From contig JAEEJY010000033.1 of NCBI GenBank assembly GCA_016282155.1, forward strand, positions 1 to 64,000: a DNA stretch of 64,000 nt, read 5' to 3'. Under the pieces are notes generated by a model. It was given only the letters and a program-made list of their open reading frames with translations. It was not told the DNA's origin and made no database searches. The position numbers were made by a program, and so were the translations under genes. Positions within the stretch are counted from its first letter, which is position 1. Each line of letters begins with the position of its first letter. Positions 60,717-64,000 of the stretch are shown piece by piece. The stretch is from Caryophanales bacterium. Its GTDB lineage: Bacteria > Bacillota_I > Bacilli_A > RF39 > UBA660.

Positions 60717-61097
60717 TTATTTTTTATATTTTTCAAAATTATTTTTGTCTTCAATATATTTAGACTTATCATTTGTATGAATTTCAAATGTAACTCTATT
60801 AAAGATATAATTGTCTATGCTTATATAATCTATTGCTTCTGTTCTTGTCAATTCTAATACTTTAACTTTATAATTGGTTTCATCAATCATATCGTTAAGA
60901 TTGTATTCATTTTCAAAAAATATATCTGTAGAATACGGAGTAAAGAGTCTACTTGTTGCAATAAGCGCACATACAGCAACAAAAACTAATAAACCACCAC
61001 CAAAATCTCCATCATTTATTATACTTATTATAGTTAATATAATAAATAATATTGTTAATATTGCAAAAACAAAAAATATTACTGTAGCCAATATCAT
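60717..61097 (-). CDS. Membrane protein with two transmembrane segments
   Basis: 126 aa. Hydrophobic segments at about 3-25 and 33-52, then a soluble acidic C-terminus (about 60-126). Last gene before the tRNA promoter. Function unknown. Confidence 0.65.
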   Translation of the reverse strand: MILATVIFFVFAILTILFIILTIISIINDGDFGGGLLVFVAVCALIATSRLFTPYSTDIFFENEYNLNDMIDETNYKVKVLELTRTEAIDYISIDNYIFNRVTFEIHTNDKSKYIEDKNNFEKYKK

Positions 61098-61107
61098 ATC
61101 ATTCTCC

Positions 61108-61890
61108 TTAATTCTGAATATTTCTTAATAACTCTCTATCAAACATAGGCTGAAATCTCATAAGTTCATTGCAAATAAGTTCGCAACACTGCTTTACTTC
61201 TGGATTTGCACCACCATTAATATTTCTCTCTTTGTAAACGTGTGCAAATTCTGTAAGATTTACCTTGAATACAAAATCACTAGGAAAGCCTAAATTGTAT
61301 AAACCACGTTTTACATCTTGATTATCTTCACTACCTTTAACAATATATCCATTAAAAGCACGAACATAATCTTTTCCGTTATAATGAATTTCTTGTGGCA
61401 TTTCAATATCAAGATAATCCAATACTGCGTCTGTAGTTAACACTTTGTCTGCATAATAATCTGACATATTCTGTAATTTGGTTTCGTCTTTAATATTCTT
61501 GATTCTTGAACTTGTTCTAATAATTCGATTATTAAATCTACAAGCGTGTGCATCCCAATCGTCTTGACCTGCTCTATGAAGTCCATATACTGTACAAGAA
61601 ATATCAATAAATCTCAACATTGTAATATGTTTCTGACCCCAAGTGCATAACATCTTAAGCCACTTATTGTACTGTTCCTCATCTGCTTTAGCATCTTTAA
61701 GTAATGCACCAATCCACTTATTATTTGATTCGATACCATCTAATCTGTAATGTCTTCCGTATTCGTCATTTACTGCCTTGCAAATTCGTCTAACTTCATT
61801 CTCAAGTTCTCTTGTTAAAGTTCCCCTTGATACAAACATACTACAAATCGCGTCATCAATGCCTGTAATACTATTAATGTAAACTTCCAT
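61108..61890 (-). CDS. ThyX-like (FAD-dependent thymidylate synthase-like) protein
   Basis: 260 aa from ATG 61890 (AGAGGA upstream; 61935 has none). The C-terminal FVFKVNLTEFAHVYKERN ... EVKQCCELICNEL resembles the NxRxxLHFxxxR and AQxEIR region of ThyX. The FAD motif region is diverged: ThyX has RHRxxS, here LHRAGQDD with SSRI downstream. Fits the nucleotide genes around (dut, nrdD, gmk). Activity uncertain because motif residues are lost. Confidence 0.5.
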   Translation of the reverse strand: MEVYINSITGIDDAICSMFVSRGTLTRELENEVRRICKAVNDEYGRHYRLDGIESNNKWIGALLKDAKADEEQYNKWLKMLCTWGQKHITMLRFIDISCTVYGLHRAGQDDWDAHACRFNNRIIRTSSRIKNIKDETKLQNMSDYYADKVLTTDAVLDYLDIEMPQEIHYNGKDYVRAFNGYIVKGSEDNQDVKRGLYNLGFPSDFVFKVNLTEFAHVYKERNINGGANPEVKQCCELICNELMRFQPMFDRELLRNIQN

Positions 61891-61901
61891 ATGATTCCTC
61901 T

Positions 61902-62210
61902 CTATTCTATATATTCTTTTACTTCGTCCAAACAATCAGGGCAAGAATATAAAATTAATACTTCATATCCATCTTCATCAATATCCTTATGTAATTCATC
62001 AACTGTAAAAATCTTACCACAAGACTTACACTGATAAAGTTTTAAAGGGTCTTCATAATACTCACCAAATGAATCACTATGACAACAAGGACAATATGAC
62101 ATTCTCTCGTAAGCAGGTTGACCCCAACATTCGCCACGATATTCTTCTTCATATACAATATCGTCTTCTTTAAAAATGCTACCACAGTCCCAACATTCGT
62201 ATAACTGCAT
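61902..62210 (-). CDS. Double zinc-ribbon protein
   Basis: 102 aa. Two Cys4 sites: CWDC ... CPCC (about 6-42) and CKSC ... CPDC (about 60-93), each on a beta-ribbon. Acidic linkers. Likely nucleic acid or protein binding; no family. Confidence 0.7.
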   Translation of the reverse strand: MQLYECWDCGSIFKEDDIVYEEEYRGECWGQPAYERMSYCPCCHSDSFGEYYEDPLKLYQCKSCGKIFTVDELHKDIDEDGYEVLILYSCPDCLDEVKEYIE

Positions 62211-62211
62211 A

Positions 62212-62607
62212 TTAACTCCTTAATTTAAAATATCCATATAGACACTTATCTCCACAATCCCAAGTGTCATAATAACTACCATCTCTTACTGAAGACCAAT
62301 GATTCGCCAAACTCAAAACATAAACACCATCTTTGTTTTTCTTTGCAAATTCTTTTACTGTTGGTCTTTTAGTGCCTTTTTTGTTGCTTATTCCAATATA
62401 TTCAAAGCCTAATTCTGACATTACTTCTTTGTATAATTTTAAAGGCATACAACTAATAGGACACTGATATTTAATTTCATATGGTACAATTATATTAAAA
62501 GTTTCTATCCAAGTCTTATCAAAGACATTACATAACGCTCTAATAACACAATCGCCATATTCGTCTTTTGTATCTAAATGATTCGGCTGAAAGTAAGTAT
62601 ATCCCAT
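62212..62607 (-). CDS. Papain/C39-like cysteine protease-like protein
   Basis: 131 aa. GDCVIRALCNVFDKTW (Cys at about 20), then SLANHWSSVRDGSYYDTWDCGDKCLYGYF with H at about 103 and D at about 113, in the spacing of papain-like Cys-His-Asp/Asn folds. Small size and the absence of a propeptide suggest a phage accessory. The fold call is from motif spacing only. Confidence 0.55.
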   Translation of the reverse strand: MGYTYFQPNHLDTKDEYGDCVIRALCNVFDKTWIETFNIIVPYEIKYQCPISCMPLKLYKEVMSELGFEYIGISNKKGTKRPTVKEFAKKNKDGVYVLSLANHWSSVRDGSYYDTWDCGDKCLYGYFKLRS

Positions 62608-62608
62608 T

Positions 62609-62842
62609 TTATTCTTCCTTTTCTTTGATTACAGTTCCATCATTTAATGTAAAAGGTTCATCTACCTTACCATAAAATGATTCAACAAATCTTTTATCAA
62701 ATTCCATAGTTTCGTTATTAGGATATAGAAGTCTATACTTATCACCATTGAAGCCTACAATCAATCGTCTAGTATTGGGGTTAATTTCTTCTCTAACTGT
62801 TAATCTAATAACATCACCAACTTTAAATCTGTTCTCGTCCAT
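62609..62842 (-). CDS. Small SH3-like protein
   Basis: 77 aa from ATG 62842 (GGAAGGAGATAC upstream). RFKVGDVIRLTVREE and KYRLLYPNN are KOW/SH3-like beta strands. Overlaps the upstream gene by 20 nt. Unknown. Confidence 0.65.
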   Translation of the reverse strand: MDENRFKVGDVIRLTVREEINPNTRRLIVGFNGDKYRLLYPNNETMEFDKRFVESFYGKVDEPFTLNDGTVIKEKEE

Positions 62843-63455
62843 CTGTATCTCCTTCCTTGTATAATGATGTATCAATAAGTGAAAGTAAATTCTTTCTTTC
62901 ATCAATACTTCTCATAAATTCTGCATAAAGGGTTTTTTCTGATTCGGTTTTTAATTTAACAACATAAAATATATCATCCAACTGTTTATTTGGATAAGTT
63001 TTTACGTTTAAATCTCTTAAAATAATCGAGGTTGTATTATTTTCTTTATCCACATTTATTATACGACCATCAAAGAGATTTATTATACCTGCCTTACATT
63101 TAACAACAGTTCCAACACTAAATTTATCTTTATTACTACTTTCAATCAGTTCAAGACTACTTAATGCTACCAAATAACATTCATCGTTATAAGTGTTCTG
63201 AATAAACGCAAGTTCTTCACCATCATTCTTACTTCTACTTGCGATATGAATTATTTTAAATTCATTATTATAATCTTCCCTTGTCTTATAATTAAAAGTG
63301 TCATCTCTGTCACAAGGAATATTATTATAAACAAATTTATAAATTAGTTCCTTATCTGTTATATTATTGATTACCCATTGTGCATAATTGGGAAAACTTC
63401 TTCCCCAATTATTAACTTTAACTAAATCACCTTTTTCAAATTTAACTATTGCCAT
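62823..63455 (-). CDS. SH3/KOW-like repeat protein
   Basis: 210 aa, with repeated beta stretches KGDLVKVNNWG (about 8-20) and VGTVVKCKAGIINLFDGRI (about 115-135). C-terminal helix. No enzyme motif. First gene after the 63489 promoter. Unknown role. Confidence 0.65.
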   Translation of the reverse strand: MAIVKFEKGDLVKVNNWGRSFPNYAQWVINNITDKELIYKFVYNNIPCDRDDTFNYKTREDYNNEFKIIHIASRSKNDGEELAFIQNTYNDECYLVALSSLELIESSNKDKFSVGTVVKCKAGIINLFDGRIINVDKENNTTSIILRDLNVKTYPNKQLDDIFYVVKLKTESEKTLYAEFMRSIDERKNLLSLIDTSLYKEGDTDGREQI

Positions 63456-63472
63456 AATTTATCTCCTTTAAA

Positions 63473-63517
63473 AATCGTCTATATGCGTATTATAACATAT
63501 AGACGATTATTTGTCAA
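63473..63517 (-). promoter_or_regulatory. Promoter with -10 inside a terminator loop
   Basis: TTGACA (63517-63512), 17-nt spacer, TATAAT (63494-63489), extended -10. A 13-bp inverted repeat (63473-63485 and 63496-63508) encloses the -10 and is followed on the minus strand by TTTTT. The -35 overlaps the stop region of the upstream gene. Confidence 0.82.
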
Positions 63518-63999
63518 GCATTTTGTATAGAAAATACTTTTAAAATTTCTTCAGTTTCTGGCGACTCTAACCAACTACCTTCAACAAGTCTACGCTTATG
63601 TTTAGTTTCAAAGCAACATTTAATGATATCGCCAACTTCACATTTGCATTCTTCCCACCATTTCTTTAGGACTTTAACAGATTTAAGATATCCGAATTTG
63701 ATTGAGTATAAGTCGATATATACAGAACCATATTTATTTACTTCTATATTTCTTACACCATAAATGTTTTCATCTATATTTTCATCAACAATATCTGTAT
63801 ATCCTAAAAGCGATAGTTCGTATGAAATCCTTAATGTTTTGGTTACTGTTGGAATGTTTGTATTGTTATAAATTTCTTTTATTATTCCAATATTATCCAA
63901 ATTCCTAAACTGCTTTTCTGTTTCAGATTTAGAGTATTTTTTAATTATTTCGATTTCTTCGTTTGTCATTTTGGTTTTAGAGAGTATTTTTGCACCATA
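63514..63999 (-). CDS. C-terminal part of a larger protein (runs off right edge)
   Basis: At least 162 codons, open to the window edge without a ribosome binding site before the first ATG (63969), so the gene probably extends beyond the window. The visible part is Lys/Glu-rich helical, then beta-rich (CEVGDIIKCCFETKH, RLVEGSW). No family recognised. Confidence 0.55.
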   Translation of the reverse strand, partial: YGAKILSKTKMTNEEIEIIKKYSKSETEKQFRNLDNIGIIKEIYNNTNIPTVTKTLRISYELSLLGYTDIVDENIDENIYGVRNIEVNKYGSVYIDLYSIKFGYLKSVKVLKKWWEECKCEVGDIIKCCFETKHKRRLVEGSWLESPETEEILKVFSIQNA

Positions 64000-64000
64000 A

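Overview
This window is part of a low-GC, tailed (siphovirus-like) bacteriophage genome. Its host is probably an anaerobic Gram-positive bacterium of the Clostridia type. Four things point there: strong AAAGGAG ribosome binding sites, near-perfect TTGACA-N17-TGnTATAAT host promoters, an oxygen-sensitive class III ribonucleotide reductase cassette, and a Gram-positive type lysis cassette (GH25/LysM endolysin with an LLH-type holin). No integrase, repressor or CRISPR array is visible.

Layout. 1-739: left-strand genes (a partial membrane protein and guanylate kinase). 740-1377: a divergent AT-rich control region with long inverted repeats. 1378-4142: a small gene and a large DxDxD-type (YonO/QDE-1-like) RNA polymerase, transcribed rightward from a perfect sigma70-type promoter. 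4143-48415: a rightward late region. It starts with two HU-like proteins, a metallophosphoesterase, a tRNA-like gene and a beta-CASP metallo-beta-lactamase RNase homologue. Terminase, portal, protease-scaffold, capsid, connectors, major tail protein, a MazF-like toxin, a RuvC-like resolvase and the tape measure gene follow. The tape measure gene is split by a group I intron carrying a homing endonuclease. Next come tail-tip and fibre proteins, a small promoter-bearing insertion (37414-37836), two large discoidin-domain receptor-binding paralogues, holin and endolysin, and a family of MRGY-type tail accessory proteins. 48400-48427 is a bidirectional terminator where late (+) and early (-) transcription converge. 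48430-64000: leftward early operons. These hold many tiny zinc-ribbon or hypothetical genes, dUTPase, NrdD/NrdG/glutaredoxin, a SleB-type wall hydrolase, a RecD-like helicase, a tRNA and tRNA-like array, a ThyX-like protein and a cysteine-protease-like protein.

How it may work together (inference). The host polymerase reads the early leftward operons and the phage RNA polymerase gene from consensus extended -10 promoters. Several early promoters are embedded inside the terminator hairpin of the preceding operon, so one short sequence ends one transcript and starts the next. The late region lacks such promoters except at 37414. Instead it carries a repeated intergenic module, a stem-loop followed within 0-3 nt by GTACATA, at six places. 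That module is a candidate late promoter or RNA-processing site for the phage-encoded polymerase and the beta-CASP RNase homologue. This late expression system, the promoter-in-terminator elements and the odd tRNA-like array are the most interesting parts of the window.
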